Assembly: GCF_026013615.1 (NCBI RefSeq)
Contig: NZ_JAPDPI010000023.1
Location: 29,785 to 93,784 of the forward strand
Length of the DNA: 64,000 nucleotides
Direction: 5' to 3'
DNA from: Plebeiibacterium marinum
GTDB taxonomy: Bacteria > Bacteroidota > Bacteroidia > Bacteroidales > Marinilabiliaceae
Positions within the stretch are counted from its first letter, which is position 1. Each line of letters starts with the position of its first letter. The notes under the pieces were generated by a model. That model was not told the origin of the DNA, did not search any database, and saw only the letters and a program-made list of their open reading frames with translations. The translations under genes were made by a program, and so were the position numbers. Below, piece by piece: positions 25,333 through 35,497 of this stretch.

Positions 25333-27927
25333 TTAACTTGTTATGTACCTAAAGTTAACCCGCTTCGTATCCACTGAATATAAAGACTTTACAACCCTAA
25401 CTTTCTTTATTCCCCCAGGTAACAAATCAAAATAATTGTCATCAAGGATGAGTCCGGACCTGTTATCATACAAGTATAAACCCCTTACCAACGTATTTGA
25501 TTTAACTACAAGATAAAGTCCTTCTGCTGATTCTTCAAATGAAATATCTATTTCCGGTGATTGAAGCTTCTGTTCTTTCGCAGTTGTAAAAAAATGGGTT
25601 TTTGTACTTATTTCTTTCCCGTCTTCGCTTAGGGTCAGAGCCAAAACACAAGACTCCTTTGTAAAACCGTCTATTGATTCTGGGTTAAAAGATTCTAATT
25701 GAGTGCTTGTATTTTCCATTATATCAACATTTCGCACTTCACTATACAATATGTTTCCCTTAAAATCCATGAGCTGAATATTCATTTCTGCTTTTTTGTT
25801 TTCCTGAAGATCAGAAACAACATATAACTCCACCTCATGTCCTTTATTTACTGCACTGATCATTACTGGCTCAAAAGCCTTTTTTACGGCATAATGAACT
25901 GCTTTCCATTTATGATAATAATCGGTACTGCTCCAGCTGGCCACAGGCCAACAGTCGTTTATCTGCCAATAAAGCGATCCCATGCAATAGGGCATTGCCC
26001 TGCGGTGCGCCTCAATAGCCATTCGTATACCATGGGCTTGCAAAACCTGGCTCATATATAAAAACTCCTCAAAATTATCAGGGACTTTGTAATACCAACT
26101 CAGGTATTCTTTAATGCGCAAGTTTCCAATACCGCTCCGCTGATGGGCAGCCATTACCTCTGATTCAATATCATAGTCTTCAGGCTTTGCGTAAGTCTGT
26201 ACCGATTCAAAATCAGGAAACGACTGAAAGCCATATTCACTCATAAAGCGCGACTTGTATTTGTCGAAATCTTCAAATGGGTGCAATGCATGCCAAACTC
26301 CCCAATAGTGCGTATCTCCTGATGTGGATTCATAGCTGGCGTGATTATTGGGTTCATAACCTGACTGAGGTGAAGAAGGCCAATAATCCGTTTCTGTTAA
26401 ACTATCCACTACCTGAGGTAGTATATCGTGAAAAATATCAGTATAAGCCCGGTGTATTTCTTCTTGCTGTTCTTTATTATAACGTTTTTTCCAGCCCCAT
26501 CCTCCTTGTCCGTAATGATGCCAGGCTGTATTTATTTCATTATTACCACACCATAGAACGATTGAAGGGTGGTTGTGTAATCGTGTTACATTATCAATTG
26601 CCTCCTGCTCTATATTCTTCAACATGGCCTCATTTCCCGGATACATGGAACAAGCAAACATAAAATCTTGCCAAACCATAATACCATTACGGTCGCATAA
26701 TTCATAAAAATAATCATCCTCATATATGCCACCTCCCCATATACGCAACATATTCATATTTGCATCAGCAGCATCGGCAACCACTTTTTCGTAATCAGAT
26801 TTTGTAACACGAGGTAAAAAACTATCGTTAGGAATATAATTGGCTCCCTTTGCAAATACTCTTACCCCATTTAATTCAAACAAAAAAGTCTCGCCTTTAT
26901 CATCTGCCTCCCTAACCAACTTAACAGAACGCAACCCGGCAGATACCTTCTTATTTGATACCACCATCCCACCAACGACAACCTGCACATTAAAATCATA
27001 CATTGTGGGATTTCCCAAACCATTACTCCACCACAATTTCGGATTGACAATTTCAAAAGGTACTGAAACCAAATTCATTCCTTTTTTTAACAGCACCTTT
27101 TTTACAGCAACAGCACTTTTCTCTTTATCACTGTTTATTACCAATTCTGCTTCAAAACCATCGTTGGCATCTATATTGATTTCGGCAGTTAATTTGGCAA
27201 GCTGCTTTGTTACTGAGGGTTGCCTGATATAAACGGATTCAATATTTAAGTCATCCCAGCATCTTAGTTCTACCGGACGCCAGATACCCGAAGTTACAAA
27301 CCGGGGGCCCCAATCCCATCCATAATGATAACCTGCCTTTCGTGTAAATACCGATATCTTTTTATCTCCCAATCCTCCATTCTCCGATTGGTCGTTTGTT
27401 GCCGGGTATGCATAAGGAGAAGCATTGTACAACTCCAGCCCCTTTTTAACGGGGGAATGCAAATATACCTTCAACAGATTTTCTCCTTCCATCAGCATTT
27501 TTTTTACATCTACCGACCATTCCCTATGCATATTAAATGCCTCTAATATGAGTTTCCCATTAATAAACACATCCGCATAAGTATCCAATCCATAAAAATG
27601 TAAAACTACCTTATCTTTATCCAGTATATTTTTACCAACCGTAAATGTCTTCTGATAAACCCAGTCTTTTTTATCTATCCATTGCAAATCCTTTTCATTG
27701 GTCCTGTAAAAAGGATCTTCAATCTGGTTATTATTCAATAAATCGGTATGGATTGTACCTGGCACAATAGCAGAACCTTTATGCTCTCCCTCAACGTCCT
27801 CATACGTCCAGCCCTTATTGAGCCTTACTACAGTGTAATTATCAATCGGTTTTTGCTGACAAGCACATATGCCCATAACCCAACATATAAATATCCCAAA
27901 ATTCTTTATGCTCCTATATATGTTCAT
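25333..27927 (-). CDS. GH2 beta-mannosidase (exported lipoprotein)
   Basis: Start chosen at 27927, 13 bp after the transporter stop, because it gives a lipoprotein signal (MGIC/CAC, lipid Cys21 or Cys23) and avoids overlap. The 864-residue protein has the GH2 jelly-roll sugar-binding domain, Ig-like domain, TIM barrel and a C-terminal mannosidase Ig domain. Beta-mannosidase blocks are clear: KDWVYQKTF, GYHYGWDWGPRFVTSGIW, LRIWGGGIYEDD, WCGNNEIN with acid/base Glu464 and FMSEYGFQSFP with nucleophile Glu564. It releases terminal beta-1,4-mannose from manno-oligosaccharides. The residues after the cysteine (QQKPID) lack a strong acidic export signal, so periplasmic location is likely. Confidence 0.93.
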   Translation of the reverse strand: MNIYRSIKNFGIFICWVMGICACQQKPIDNYTVVRLNKGWTYEDVEGEHKGSAIVPGTIHTDLLNNNQIEDPFYRTNEKDLQWIDKKDWVYQKTFTVGKNILDKDKVVLHFYGLDTYADVFINGKLILEAFNMHREWSVDVKKMLMEGENLLKVYLHSPVKKGLELYNASPYAYPATNDQSENGGLGDKKISVFTRKAGYHYGWDWGPRFVTSGIWRPVELRCWDDLNIESVYIRQPSVTKQLAKLTAEINIDANDGFEAELVINSDKEKSAVAVKKVLLKKGMNLVSVPFEIVNPKLWWSNGLGNPTMYDFNVQVVVGGMVVSNKKVSAGLRSVKLVREADDKGETFLFELNGVRVFAKGANYIPNDSFLPRVTKSDYEKVVADAADANMNMLRIWGGGIYEDDYFYELCDRNGIMVWQDFMFACSMYPGNEAMLKNIEQEAIDNVTRLHNHPSIVLWCGNNEINTAWHHYGQGGWGWKKRYNKEQQEEIHRAYTDIFHDILPQVVDSLTETDYWPSSPQSGYEPNNHASYESTSGDTHYWGVWHALHPFEDFDKYKSRFMSEYGFQSFPDFESVQTYAKPEDYDIESEVMAAHQRSGIGNLRIKEYLSWYYKVPDNFEEFLYMSQVLQAHGIRMAIEAHRRAMPYCMGSLYWQINDCWPVASWSSTDYYHKWKAVHYAVKKAFEPVMISAVNKGHEVELYVVSDLQENKKAEMNIQLMDFKGNILYSEVRNVDIMENTSTQLESFNPESIDGFTKESCVLALTLSEDGKEISTKTHFFTTAKEQKLQSPEIDISFEESAEGLYLVVKSNTLVRGLYLYDNRSGLILDDNYFDLLPGGIKKVRVVKSLYSVDTKRVNFRYITS

Positions 27928-27940
27928 CTTGCACTGAATT

Positions 27941-29323
27941 TTATACCTTATTAATCCTTTCGTTAAGTTCATCCTTAACTTTCTTCATATAACTCTCGTT
28001 TAATTTGTATACCAACAAAAAAACAACAGAAAGGCCTGCTGCCACAGCAGGTACAACGCTCATCATAAACCTGATTCCGGTTTGGGATTCTGCTGTTACA
28101 TTGTTAGGAGAATATCCTACAGAAGCCAATATATATCCGGTTAGAGCAATACCCAAAGTGCTTCCCAGTTTTTGCGACATACTAATTGAAGAAAAAATAA
28201 GACCTGTAGCCCTGCGTCCGGATTTCCATTCTGAGTAATCAGCAATATCGCCAAACATAGCAAGCATTAACGGAATTGGTAAACCTGCGGCAATACCTAC
28301 AACAACCTGAAGCAACAATAACATATAAATATCATTTGGCGATATTGGGTAATATAATAAACTGGCAACTAATGATATGATCATAAATACCATATAAGCT
28401 TTCTTTTTTCCCAATGTCTTTGCCATCCAGGTTGCCATAAAAACCCCCAGTATATTTGCCCCTGTCCACACCGGAACCAAAATGCCGGTTAAAGCCTTAT
28501 AATCAAGATGCCATACATTGCCAAATAGCATTAACTCCTGCTCCCCAAAATAATACTTTAAATAATAAACCGCAGCTCCTTCCCTCAACTGGTTAAATAT
28601 CACAGTAAAAACACCAACTGCTAAAAGGATAAACCATTGTTTATTATGCAACAAATCTTTCAGGTCTTCTTTTATCGATGATTTTTCTTGCTTTAAAGGT
28701 TTTACACGTTCCCTTGTTAAAAAGAAGGTCAACAAGAAAAACACTACAGACAATACGCCAAATATTCCTACTGCCATTTGCCAGCCCAACTGTTCATTAT
28801 CCCCTCCGAGCACACCTGCCATTTTAAGCAAGGTTGCCTGAACCAAAATACCACCTCCAAATGCAAATGCATAACGATATGAGGCCAACGAAGTTCTTTG
28901 AACTGAATCGGAAGTTATAACCCCTATCAGTGATGAATACGGAACATTTACTACTGTATAAATCATCATCATTAGCGAATAACTGACATAAGCATAAATA
29001 AGCTTACCGTTTTCGGCAAATCCCGGGGTTGTAAATGTAAGAACTCCTATAATTGCAAAAGGGACTGAAAACCACAGCAGGTAAGGCCGAAACTGCCCCC
29101 ATTTTGTTTTTGTACGGTCGGCAATTGCCCCCATAATCAAATCATTAAGCGCATCCCAAAAGCGGGTAATCAAAATCATGGTACCTGCCGCAGCTGCCGA
29201 AATACCAAACACATCTGTATAAAAGAATATCAAAAAAGTTGTAAACAACTTATAGAACATGGAAGATGCTGCATCTCCAAAACCATATCCTATTTTTTCT
29301 TTAAAGGAAACTTTATTTATCAT
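27941..29323 (-). CDS. GPH-family sugar:cation symporter (MelB-like)
   Basis: A 460-residue inner-membrane protein with about 12 hydrophobic helices. The N-terminal KIGYGFGDAASSMFYKL block and the DALNDLIMGAIADRTKTKWGQFRPYLLW loop are hallmarks of the glycoside-pentoside-hexuronide:cation symporter family. The acidic residues of helix II used for cation binding in MelB have counterparts in RFWDALND. In this locus it should carry mannobiose, mannosylglucose or cellobiose into the cytosol, where the epimerase and phosphorylases act. The 287-bp upstream gap to the GH130 gene contains an interspersed repeat (29377-29528). It is followed by the GH2 gene after 13 bp. Confidence 0.92.
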   Translation of the reverse strand: MINKVSFKEKIGYGFGDAASSMFYKLFTTFLIFFYTDVFGISAAAAGTMILITRFWDALNDLIMGAIADRTKTKWGQFRPYLLWFSVPFAIIGVLTFTTPGFAENGKLIYAYVSYSLMMMIYTVVNVPYSSLIGVITSDSVQRTSLASYRYAFAFGGGILVQATLLKMAGVLGGDNEQLGWQMAVGIFGVLSVVFFLLTFFLTRERVKPLKQEKSSIKEDLKDLLHNKQWFILLAVGVFTVIFNQLREGAAVYYLKYYFGEQELMLFGNVWHLDYKALTGILVPVWTGANILGVFMATWMAKTLGKKKAYMVFMIISLVASLLYYPISPNDIYMLLLLQVVVGIAAGLPIPLMLAMFGDIADYSEWKSGRRATGLIFSSISMSQKLGSTLGIALTGYILASVGYSPNNVTAESQTGIRFMMSVVPAVAAGLSVVFLLVYKLNESYMKKVKDELNERINKV

Positions 29324-29376
29324 AGATTTTATTTTAGATTTTAAACTCTTTCAATTGCTACCGCATAATATAATTA

Positions 29377-29528
29377 GTGCTTGCAAGAAAACTGCTGAAA
29401 TTTATGTTAGCCCACCCACACCCCTCAGTCCCCTAAAGGGGAAGTTGCTCCCGCACAGCGCGTTGGAATTTTCCCTTTTAGGGGATCAAAGGGGTGAGCG
29501 TAGGAATCACGAGTTTTCTTGCAGAAAT
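29377..29528. repeat. Interspersed palindromic repeat, copy B, inside the mannan locus
   Basis: About 150 bp with perfect 12-bp terminal inverted repeats TGCAAGAAAACT (29382-29393) and AGTTTTCTTGCA (29512-29523). Nested inner arms CACCCCT...AGGGGTG and CTAAAGGGGAA...TTCCCTTTTAG allow most of the element to fold into one long hairpin. It aligns with copy A at 7458-7626. It lies between the GH130 and transporter genes of one operon, so it is transcribed and may act on the mRNA. Confidence 0.75.
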
Positions 29529-29610
29529 TAATCATGCGGTTACCATACCTTTATCACACAAAAAATTAGTGCGGCAGCAATTAACCTGATATTGCACCAA
29601 CCTGATAGAT

Positions 29611-30822
29611 TTAATCAAGCAAATGCATAAAATCTTTATTCTGATCAACCAGCTTGTTAATAGTTTCTACACTCAAATGCGAATGCAGCTGATCCTGAGG
29701 TGAATTGATACAATAATCTACCAGCTGATCAATTGTAGTTGTAGCCACATGCATGCGTGTGTCTGATGAAGCGTAATAGATAAAAACTTTCCTCTGCCCC
29801 TCAGGCAGGCTGGCATCTTCATCAACAATCCAACCATTGGAAAAAACCACATTGGAGACATCCCCTACCCGCTCATCTTTTAAGGGTGCGATAAAATGAC
29901 CATGAGGTTTATGCGTAATAACCCAGGGTTTCTCCAGATCAGTCATAAACATATACAGCGTATACCTTAACCCTGCCGCAGTATTCCGCACGCCATGAGC
30001 CAATTGCAGCCATCCTTTATCGGTACGTATTGGCGCCGGCCCCAATCCATTTTTTACTTCGTAAATAGTGTGATAGGTTTTCGCATCAACAATTACCTCT
30101 TCCTTAACTTCTGGATGCTCTATGGAATCGGACAACCCAAATCCAATCCCCCCTCCATTTCCGGTATCAATAAACCCATCTTGCGGGCGGGTATAAAATG
30201 CATATTTGCCCTCTATTAAATGTGGGAAAAGTACCACATTACGTTGTTGACCTGTCGTTGATATTAAATCAGGCAAACGTTGCCAGTTTACCAAATCCTT
30301 TGTCCGTGCAATACCTGCTGCAGCTACAGCGCTACTGGTGTCACCCTCCGGGGCTTCGGGATCTTTTCGTTCGGTACAAAACACCCCGTAAATCCAACCA
30401 TCATCGTGTTGGGTTAAGCGCATATCATATACATTGGTATCCGGATTCTCTGTTTGAGGCAGTGTTATGGGTTTATCCCAAAACTTAAACCCATCAATTC
30501 CGTTATCACTTTCGGCAATAGCAAAAAAGGATTTCCGGTCGTTACCTTCAACCCTGACAGCCAATAAATATTTTCCATTCAATTTAATTGCACCGGCATT
30601 AAATGCAGCATTAAACCCAATACGCTCCATTAAAAATGGATTATTCTGCTTATTTAAATCATAGCGCCAATGCAAAGGCACATGATTGCGCGTTAGCACA
30701 GGATTTTTGTACTTGCAATATATTCCATTACTACTGAATAGTTCTTCATTTGGTTTTTGAACCAATTCTTCATGTTCTTTTTTAATCTTTTCTAAACGGG
30801 TATTGAAAATATCTTTGTTCAT
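29611..30822 (-). CDS. GH130 4-O-beta-D-mannosyl-D-glucose phosphorylase
   Basis: A 403-residue cytoplasmic five-bladed beta-propeller phosphorylase. The long N-terminal helix region (KIKKEHEELVQKPNEEL) and the block ERIGFNAAFNAGAI fit subfamily GH130_1. VYDMRLTQHDDGWIYG holds the catalytic Asp (Asp133, equivalent to Asp131 of the B. fragilis enzyme). Phosphate-binding basic residues occur in TTGQQRNVVLFP and YTRPQDGF, and the HGVRNT block is conserved. It converts Man-beta-1,4-Glc and phosphate to mannose-1-phosphate and glucose, using the product of the 2-epimerase at 13887-15086. No signal peptide is present. It lies 20 bp after the GH26 gene. Confidence 0.93.
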   Translation of the reverse strand: MNKDIFNTRLEKIKKEHEELVQKPNEELFSSNGIYCKYKNPVLTRNHVPLHWRYDLNKQNNPFLMERIGFNAAFNAGAIKLNGKYLLAVRVEGNDRKSFFAIAESDNGIDGFKFWDKPITLPQTENPDTNVYDMRLTQHDDGWIYGVFCTERKDPEAPEGDTSSAVAAAGIARTKDLVNWQRLPDLISTTGQQRNVVLFPHLIEGKYAFYTRPQDGFIDTGNGGGIGFGLSDSIEHPEVKEEVIVDAKTYHTIYEVKNGLGPAPIRTDKGWLQLAHGVRNTAAGLRYTLYMFMTDLEKPWVITHKPHGHFIAPLKDERVGDVSNVVFSNGWIVDEDASLPEGQRKVFIYYASSDTRMHVATTTIDQLVDYCINSPQDQLHSHLSVETINKLVDQNKDFMHLLD

Positions 30823-30842
30823 AACTGTATTTTAAGTTTACA

Positions 30843-31940
30843 TCAATGACTACTATTTTTAAACTGCACCAAATCATTTAACAACCAAACATCCTTTCTG
30901 GAAAGAAACTCTTTTGCATATTTAGCCGAAGCATGTTCCGGATAAGGAAAAAAGAAATGTTTTAAAGGATCGTTACGCCATACTAAGGCATAACTGATAT
31001 TTGCAGCTACAATACTGTCGCTCAGCACCCGCCCTAGTTTACTTGTATACCAGGTTGGATCCGGTATGTTTTCATACCCACTTTCTGTTAAAGCAGATAC
31101 TTTTCCCTTTTCGTTGGCATATTCAATTACAATATGTAATTTTTTTACGGCCTCATCAAGCAATCCTTCAGTATACAGGTCGTAATAATTATCCATTCCT
31201 ATAACATCTACATACTCATCTCCCGGATACCAGGTAAGGTATTCCTCTCGGGTATAAAAGTTCCTGTCGGGAGAATAAGCAACCAGCATCTGGTCAAGCC
31301 CTTTTTCGTTGCGTAAATATTCCACGGTAAAGCGGAATAATTCCTTAAACTCTTCAGGAGTGCAACAGGTGCTACCCCACCAAAACCATGTTCCATCCAT
31401 TTCGTGCCAGGGGCGAAAAATAAAAGGAACTTTAACTCCGTTGGTAGCAATTACACTGTTTAAAAAATCAGCCAGTGCATCTAAATCTTCCTTAAATGCC
31501 TCATGAAACTCACCTCCAGGAATAATCTTATCAACAACCCGTTTATCAGTATTCCAGGAATCAACACGGTCAATAACCGAAAAGGGATGCCAGCTAAAGG
31601 TATTTATTCCCCCTTGCCCATAAGCTTTTACTGCGTACTTTCGGATATTATCAAAGGTAATTGTATCAAGATTGGCTTCCACACCTTTTTCAATACCTCC
31701 TAACTCCCAACCAAACACAGCCGGATAATCACCAGCAACCCTTTTTACATCTGAATTCCCTTCAACATCCTTCCAATAGTAACCATATGCATAAGTGTCC
31801 TGATGTCCAAATAAAACACCATTCCCTTTAACGGCTTTCAGTACTTCCAGCATTTTTTCTTTCTCAGTCACTTTAGCTTTTGGCGCTTTGCATCCTACAA
31901 CTACGACCATAATAAAAGCAATACAAACAACAATTCTCAT
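30843..31940 (-). CDS. GH26 beta-mannanase/mannobiohydrolase lipoprotein
   Basis: ATG at 31940 gives a lipoprotein signal (VVVGC, lipid Cys17) and avoids overlap with the esterase gene. The 365-residue product is a single GH26 domain with FGHQDTYAYGYYW, SWHPFS, FRPWHEMDG (acid/base Glu180), WFWWGS, YPGDEYVDVIGMDNYYD and ALTESGYE (nucleophile Glu286). It resembles compact Bacteroides GH26 enzymes of mannan loci that release mannobiose. Basic residues after the cysteine (KAPKAK) and no acidic export signal suggest a periplasmic enzyme that trims imported oligosaccharides. That division of labour with the second GH26 is inference. It sits between the esterase and GH130 genes in a tight operon. 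Confidence 0.92.
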   Translation of the reverse strand: MRIVVCIAFIMVVVVGCKAPKAKVTEKEKMLEVLKAVKGNGVLFGHQDTYAYGYYWKDVEGNSDVKRVAGDYPAVFGWELGGIEKGVEANLDTITFDNIRKYAVKAYGQGGINTFSWHPFSVIDRVDSWNTDKRVVDKIIPGGEFHEAFKEDLDALADFLNSVIATNGVKVPFIFRPWHEMDGTWFWWGSTCCTPEEFKELFRFTVEYLRNEKGLDQMLVAYSPDRNFYTREEYLTWYPGDEYVDVIGMDNYYDLYTEGLLDEAVKKLHIVIEYANEKGKVSALTESGYENIPDPTWYTSKLGRVLSDSIVAANISYALVWRNDPLKHFFFPYPEHASAKYAKEFLSRKDVWLLNDLVQFKNSSH

Positions 31941-31953
31941 AATAATTAATATA

Positions 31954-32799
31954 TTACTCGTTATCAACATTATACCCTAATATCCCCAACATCATTAAGG
32001 CGTACCTTCTTCCTAATTCTCTATAACCTTCGGAGCTAAAGTGAACCTTGTCACCCTGATCTGTACACCCACCAGAGGATACAACATGAGCTGTTTTAAC
32101 AACATCGGGCAACGTTGCTATAATCTCATTCATACTGGCACATTTACCTTCCTGATCTTTATGCACAACCTCTCCTACAATTATCGGCACCTGTTTTGGC
32201 TTTAAATGCAAATCCTTCATCATATCCTTATAAATCTTTTTTACATACCCGGGCCATTTTTCATCATCAGTATTTGTTTCTCCCTGATGCAATAATATTC
32301 CCTTTATAACGCCGTCCTTTTGCGCCAGTTTTGCCAAATCAATTAAGTGCTTGTATGGATTGCCACCGTACGATTTAATCTTTTCCACAAACCATTTATC
32401 AGTGTATGTCGAATCATAGTCCTGATACAAATCCTTATCAAACAACCTGATGTCACAACCTCCAACAGCCACATGAACCACCCCAATGGTTATGTCTTCC
32501 GGCAAATTTTGAATCATTGTCCTACCAAAATAGTCAGCTGGCGAAAGCCCCGAGAAACATTGGCATAAAGGAGCTACTGCAGGATACCAGTTCCCTTTCA
32601 TTCTGTTTAAATTAGGACAATCAACAGATTGCAGCACTTTAAATCTTGATTCAGCAATTTTATCTTCCTCTTCTATTTTCCCCTGTCCTTCCATATTCGA
32701 TTGTCCGAAACACAGATAAATATGAAAATCAGAATTTTGCGAAAACCCGGCAAATGGTATTAAAACCAAAGCCAACAATACTATTACTTTTATATTCAT
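31954..32799 (-). CDS. SGNH/SASA-family carbohydrate acetylesterase
   Basis: A 281-residue secreted esterase with an N-terminal signal peptide (cleaved near AGFSQ). The catalytic pattern of the sialate-O-acetylesterase/CE6-like group is visible. FGQSNMEGQG carries the serine, a glycine-rich VAVGGCD block is present, LLHQGETN is the Gln/Glu block, and GDKVHFSSEG supplies the Asp-His pair near residue 251. In this setting it most likely removes O-acetyl groups from (galacto)glucomannan so that the mannanases can act. Acetylxylan or sialate activity cannot be excluded. It is 35 bp downstream of the GH94 gene and 13 bp before the GH26 start. Confidence 0.87.
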   Translation of the reverse strand: MNIKVIVLLALVLIPFAGFSQNSDFHIYLCFGQSNMEGQGKIEEEDKIAESRFKVLQSVDCPNLNRMKGNWYPAVAPLCQCFSGLSPADYFGRTMIQNLPEDITIGVVHVAVGGCDIRLFDKDLYQDYDSTYTDKWFVEKIKSYGGNPYKHLIDLAKLAQKDGVIKGILLHQGETNTDDEKWPGYVKKIYKDMMKDLHLKPKQVPIIVGEVVHKDQEGKCASMNEIIATLPDVVKTAHVVSSGGCTDQGDKVHFSSEGYRELGRRYALMMLGILGYNVDNE

Positions 32800-32834
32800 A
32801 ACTTGTATTTTTAAAATAATATGGAATGGTGCGT

Positions 32835-35270
32835 TTAATACATGATAACCTCAACCTGATACACCCCTCCGGCTTTTTGAAGAGGAATCAGGTTACCATC
32901 TACCTTATTTCCATTTATGCTTAACGCCTTCACCCCATGTCCCCGTTCTCCATTTACAATATTAATTTTATAGGTAGCTCCCCTAAATTTGCGTGTAAAC
33001 TGATATTCCTCCATCGCCTTTGGCAAACATGGATCTACAAGAAGCCCTTCATATTCTGGCCTGACACCTAAAATAAATTGGGTGATGGCATAAAAGTTCC
33101 ATGCCGCGGTTCCTGTTAACCAGGAGTTTTTAGCCTCACCTGGAATATATGCATCTTTACCTGCAATCATTTGTGCATACACATAGGGTTCTGTCCTGTG
33201 CAAATCACTGATTTCTTCCAAATAGGCCGGACAAATTTTTTGGTAATACTCCCATGCCCTATCCCCTCTTCCAATCCGGGTTTCACCGATCATAATCCAA
33301 GGGTTGTTATGACAAAATATCCCGGCATTCTCCTTATATCCTTTAGGATAGGTTGAAATTTCGCCGTATTCTACTACATACCTGGTAAAAGCAGGATTAT
33401 TTAGCACAATACCATATTCGCAATCCAAACGCTCTTTTACGGCATCTAAAGATTTTTCACACATCCCCTCATCCTTACCTATACCAGCCATGGTACACCA
33501 ACCTTGAGATTCTATAAATATCTTACCCTCCTCATTTTCATCAGAGCCCACTTTGTTACCATAAAAATCATAGGCTCGCAAAAACCATTCTCCATCCCAT
33601 CCTTTTGATTTAACAGCCTCAGCCATCTTGTTGACTTCAGATTTTGCCCTGGCAGCCTCATCGGTTTTACCCAACTTTTCACAAAGCTCCACATAATCGG
33701 TTCCGTATACCACAAACAACCCGGCAATCATAACCGACTCTGCCTTTGAGCCTTTCGTATTATTTTCAGTAGTTTGAAACGACTCGTTGGGATTTGTAGA
33801 AAAACAGTTCAGGTTTAAACAATCGTTCCAATCTGCCCTACCTATCAATGGCAAACCATTTGGTCCCAAATTTTTGATTACATGATTAAAAGAAATGGTT
33901 AAATGATCAAATAAGGATTGCGCTATACTTTCATCATTATCAAACGGAACCATTTCATCCAATATCGAAAAATCACCGGTTTCCTTAATATAACTAACGG
34001 TGCCCAGTATCAGCCAAAGCGGATCATCATTAAAACCGCCACCAATGGCATCATTGCCTCTTTTGGTTAAAGGCTGGTATTGATGGTAACATCCTCCATC
34101 AGGAAACTGTGTTGAAGCAATATCAATAATCCGCTCCCGGGCACGTTCAGGTACCTGGTGCACAAAACCTATCAGATCCTGATTGCTATCCCTGAATCCC
34201 ATTCCCCGGCCAATACCAACCTCAAAAAAAGATGCAGAACGCGACATATTAAAAGTAACCATACATTGATACTGGTTCCATATATTCACCATTCTATTTA
34301 GCTTATCATCCTTGCTTTCCAGGTTTATAATGCTCAATAAATTCTCCCAATATGATTTAAGCTCAGCTAAAGCATTTTCTACTTTTTCGGCAGTATCAAA
34401 CTTTTGCTGAATAGCCAACGCCGGCTTTTTATTGATTACCCCTTTGCTTTCCCATTTATCCTCTTCTGGGTTTTCAACATATCCCAACACAAAAATAAAA
34501 TCCTTCGCCTCTCCTGGCTGTAACTCTACTTCGATATAGTGCGAGGCAACAGGCGACCAGCCATGTGCTTCAGAATTATGCGGCTTTCCATCAAGCACTG
34601 CCTGAGGGCCGGAAAGTTCATTGTATAAACCAACAAAGCTTTCCCTGTTGGTATCATACCCATTTATTGGGGTATTTACACTATAAAATGCATAATGGTT
34701 CCTACGCTCCTTATACTCTGTTTTATGGTAAATTGTAGAGCCCTCCACTTCAACTTCTCCGGTATTCAGGTTTCGTTGCAAGTTATTCTGGTCATCCTCG
34801 GCGTTCCAAAGGCACCACTCCATAAAAGAAAAAAGCTTTAGCTTTTTTACTGAGTCACTGTCATTTGTTAATTTCAGATGATGGACTTCGGCCCAGGTTT
34901 TTAGCGGAATAAAAAAAGTACTTTCGGCACTTACTCCATTTTTGACACCTGTTATTTTTGAATAGCTTAAACCATGCCTGCACTCATATTTATCCAGCGG
35001 TGTTTTTACCGGTTTCCATCCCGGACTCCAGATTGTATCTTCATCTTTGATATAAAAATATCGGCCACCATTGTCCATGGGTATATTATTATACCGATAA
35101 CGAGTTAACCTGCGAAATTTAGCATCTTTATAAAAAGCATACCCGCCTGCTGTATTTGAAACCAGACCAAAGAAATCCTCATTCCCTAAATAATTTATCC
35201 ATGGAAAAGGAGTTTGAGGATTTGTTATCACATATTCCTTATTGGCATCATCAAAATGTCCGTACTTCAT
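32835..35270 (-). CDS. GH94 cellobiose phosphorylase-like enzyme
   Basis: An 811-residue cytoplasmic protein of full GH94 length without signal peptide. It opens [20 protein letters not shown], the usual cellobiose phosphorylase start, followed by the beta-sandwich and (alpha/alpha)6 barrel. [15 protein letters not shown] near residue 355 and [15 protein letters not shown], with the catalytic Asp near 483, are characteristic, as is [13 protein letters not shown] near the C terminus. It should split cellobiose with phosphate to glucose-1-phosphate and glucose. Presence beside mannan enzymes indicates that the target polysaccharide contains adjacent glucose units, as in glucomannan. A promoter-proximal motif upstream (35337-35360) is shared with the GH27 gene. 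Confidence 0.92.
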   Translation of the reverse strand: MKYGHFDDANKEYVITNPQTPFPWINYLGNEDFFGLVSNTAGGYAFYKDAKFRRLTRYRYNNIPMDNGGRYFYIKDEDTIWSPGWKPVKTPLDKYECRHGLSYSKITGVKNGVSAESTFFIPLKTWAEVHHLKLTNDSDSVKKLKLFSFMEWCLWNAEDDQNNLQRNLNTGEVEVEGSTIYHKTEYKERRNHYAFYSVNTPINGYDTNRESFVGLYNELSGPQAVLDGKPHNSEAHGWSPVASHYIEVELQPGEAKDFIFVLGYVENPEEDKWESKGVINKKPALAIQQKFDTAEKVENALAELKSYWENLLSIINLESKDDKLNRMVNIWNQYQCMVTFNMSRSASFFEVGIGRGMGFRDSNQDLIGFVHQVPERARERIIDIASTQFPDGGCYHQYQPLTKRGNDAIGGGFNDDPLWLILGTVSYIKETGDFSILDEMVPFDNDESIAQSLFDHLTISFNHVIKNLGPNGLPLIGRADWNDCLNLNCFSTNPNESFQTTENNTKGSKAESVMIAGLFVVYGTDYVELCEKLGKTDEAARAKSEVNKMAEAVKSKGWDGEWFLRAYDFYGNKVGSDENEEGKIFIESQGWCTMAGIGKDEGMCEKSLDAVKERLDCEYGIVLNNPAFTRYVVEYGEISTYPKGYKENAGIFCHNNPWIMIGETRIGRGDRAWEYYQKICPAYLEEISDLHRTEPYVYAQMIAGKDAYIPGEAKNSWLTGTAAWNFYAITQFILGVRPEYEGLLVDPCLPKAMEEYQFTRKFRGATYKINIVNGERGHGVKALSINGNKVDGNLIPLQKAGGVYQVEVIMY

Positions 35271-35497
35271 TTTTCTATTTTTAGCTATTATTTATATCCA
35301 AAAATAGAATACAAGTAACTACGACAGGTGTATGTAATGTTTCTGAAGGGTGCTCAAATGTTAAGCAGCTTACATTTGCCCCATTTATTAGGTAATTAGA
35401 AGCATTGCGGGTTGGTTAAAAGCGATCAAAGGTCAGTATCAATGAATATTATTTTAACTTTGATTACTGCCAAATCGCTTTTCTTTTTTCAAAAAAA
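35271..35497. other. Promoter region of the GH94-led operon
   Basis: A 227-bp gap between the sensor gene and GH94. It contains the motif shared with the GH27 upstream region (35337-35360). It also holds a 9-bp inverted repeat (AAAAGCGAT 35418-35426, ATCGCTTTT 35474-35482) close to the sensor stop, with a wide 47-nt loop. Confidence 0.6.
35337..35360 (-). promoter_or_regulatory. Motif shared with GH27 promoter (candidate activator/promoter element)
   Basis: On the minus strand the pattern is TTTGA, 12 bases, AACAT, with CAGAAACATT fully conserved against 40921-40945. It lies 67 bp upstream of the GH94 start, a distance similar to that of the GH27 copy (75 bp). The TTTG may itself be a Bacteroidota -33 element. 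Recognition by the hybrid sensor is inferred. Confidence 0.6.

Noticed and set aside
35418..35482. Terminator after the hybrid sensor gene
   Set aside because: The 9-bp arms are separated by 47 nt and the T-run follows only on the plus strand, so it is not a convincing minus-strand terminator.
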